A model generated the notes under the pieces. That model saw only the letters and a list, made by a program, of their open reading frames with translations. It made no database searches and had not been told where the DNA came from. A stretch of 64,000 nt of DNA from Toxotes chatareus (lineage: Eukaryota; Chordata; Actinopteri; Toxotidae). The stretch spans positions 19,288,001 to 19,352,000 of the forward strand of contig CM028889.1 in NCBI GenBank assembly GCA_016801885.1. The letters are read 5' to 3'. The position numbers and the translations under genes are program-made. This document shows positions 63,155-64,000 of the stretch, piece after piece (position 1 is the first letter of the stretch; every line of letters begins with the position of its first letter).

Positions 63155-64000
63155 TCACTTTGGCCCCAGCATGTCACTTGGCTTCACCCACTGGTCAAAC
63201 TGCTCCTCGGTCAGGTAGCCCAGCTCCACGGCCACGGCCTTCAGCGTAGAACCTTTCTTGTGAGCCGTCTTGGCAATGGTGGCTGCTTTGTCATAACCAA
63301 TGTGTGGGTTGAGCGCAGTGACCAACATGAGAGACTCATTCATGAGCTTGTTGATTCTCTCTGTGTTGGCCTGGATGCCTACCACACAGTTGTTGGTGAA
63401 GGAGACGGACGCATCACCCAGTAACCGCGCAGAGTTCAGCACATTCTTGACCATCATAGGTTTGAAGACGTTGAGCTCAAAGTGTCCGTTGCTGCCTCCG
63501 ATGGTGACCGCAACGTGGTTTCCCATCACTTGGGCCGCAACCATGGTCATGGCCTCGCACTGGGTGGGGTTCACCTTGCCTGGCATGATGCTGCTTCCTG
63601 GCTCATTCTCTGGTAAGATGAGCTCCCCCAGGCCAGATCGGGGTCCTGACCCCAAGAAGCGAATGTCGTTGGCAATCTTCATCATGCTGACAGCCACTGT
63701 GTTCAGCGCTCCACTCAGCTCCACCAGGGCATCGTGGGCTGCTAAAGCTTCAAACTTGTTGGGAGCAGTCACAAACGGCAGGCCTGTGAGGGAAGCAACA
63801 GTGGAAGCTACTTTCTCAGCAAAGCCAATGCGGGTGTTGAGTCCTGTTCCTACTGCTGTGCCTCCTGCTGCCAGCTCATACACCCTAGGCATGGCGGCCT
63901 TCACTCTCTCTATGCTGTACTTCACCTGCTGGACATAACCGCTGAACTCCTGTCCGAGTGAGAGCGGCACAGCATCCTGAGTGTGCGTGCGCCCAATCTT
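63155..64000 (-). CDS. fh: Fumarate hydratase, C-terminal part (partial, no intron)
   Basis: Class II fumarase; hydrates fumarate to malate in the mitochondrial TCA cycle and in the cytosol. 281 codons of the 3' end are in the window; the 5' part lies off the right edge. The visible frame starts KIGRTHTQDAVPL, which carries the substrate-site Thr-His, and includes AGGTAVGTGLNTR, the fumarase/aspartase signature GSSIMPGKVNP, NVFKPMM, and ends WVKPSDMLGPK. All blocks match vertebrate FH closely. No intron breaks the frame, although the human gene has several introns over this part; this could be a retrogene or intron loss. The frame is undamaged and the protein looks functional, so I do not call it a pseudogene. 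Confidence 0.93.
   Translation of the reverse strand, partial: KIGRTHTQDAVPLSLGQEFSGYVQQVKYSIERVKAAMPRVYELAAGGTAVGTGLNTRIGFAEKVASTVASLTGLPFVTAPNKFEALAAHDALVELSGALNTVAVSMMKIANDIRFLGSGPRSGLGELILPENEPGSSIMPGKVNPTQCEAMTMVAAQVMGNHVAVTIGGSNGHFELNVFKPMMVKNVLNSARLLGDASVSFTNNCVVGIQANTERINKLMNESLMLVTALNPHIGYDKAATIAKTAHKKGSTLKAVAVELGYLTEEQFDQWVKPSDMLGPK

Noticed and set aside
63300..63938. Open frame of 212 codons on the + strand
   Set aside because: Lies antisense to the fumarase coding sequence; its openness comes from fumarase codon bias.

Overview
This window reads as nuclear DNA of a ray-finned fish, most likely a percomorph. Genes are split into many short exons with GT/AG introns. Two adjacent genes encode lipoprotein-lipase-family proteins, and the lpl protein has the fish-type lid, three residues longer than the mammalian one. 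AT-rich intergenic DNA carries fish-style short dispersed repeats and simple repeats. There is no bacterial, viral or CRISPR content.

Layout. (1) 1-12.7 kb, + strand: the 3' half of an ADAM10-like metalloprotease, from the zinc site to the stop; its 5' exons lie left of the window. (2) 13.5-32.7 kb, - strand: two tandem lipase genes, an LPL-like paralogue (14.8-19.3 kb) and lpl itself (26.1-32.7 kb), with matching exon plans. (3) 33-41.8 kb: a gene-poor stretch holding a dead mariner transposase fragment, an unrecognised ORF and a cluster of fold-back sequences. (4) 42-64 kb: a compact cluster, with safb (- strand, 21 coding exons), malt1 (- strand, 16 coding exons), mrpl54 (- strand, 3 exons), fam32a (+ strand, 4 exons, divergent from mrpl54) and the 3' part of fumarate hydratase (- strand, running off the right edge as one uninterrupted ORF).

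I assembled exon chains by hand from splice sites, reading frame and the known family proteins. The chains for both lipases, safb, malt1, mrpl54 and fam32a close in frame with no internal stop, giving 511, 513, 835, 824, 138 and 113 residues. The ADAM10-like chain also closes in frame from its first exon in the window.

The genes do not form a single pathway. The lipases act outside the cell on lipoprotein triglyceride, ADAM10-type enzymes shed membrane proteins, SAFB acts in nuclear RNA and chromatin biology, MALT1 in NF-kB signalling, MRPL54 and fumarase in mitochondria, and FAM32A is linked to the spliceosome.

I found no convincing undescribed system. The points most worth a second look are the ADAM10-like protein with almost no cytoplasmic tail, the fumarase ORF without introns, a diverged direct duplication flanking lpl exon 1, and several near-perfect hairpins in introns and flanks.
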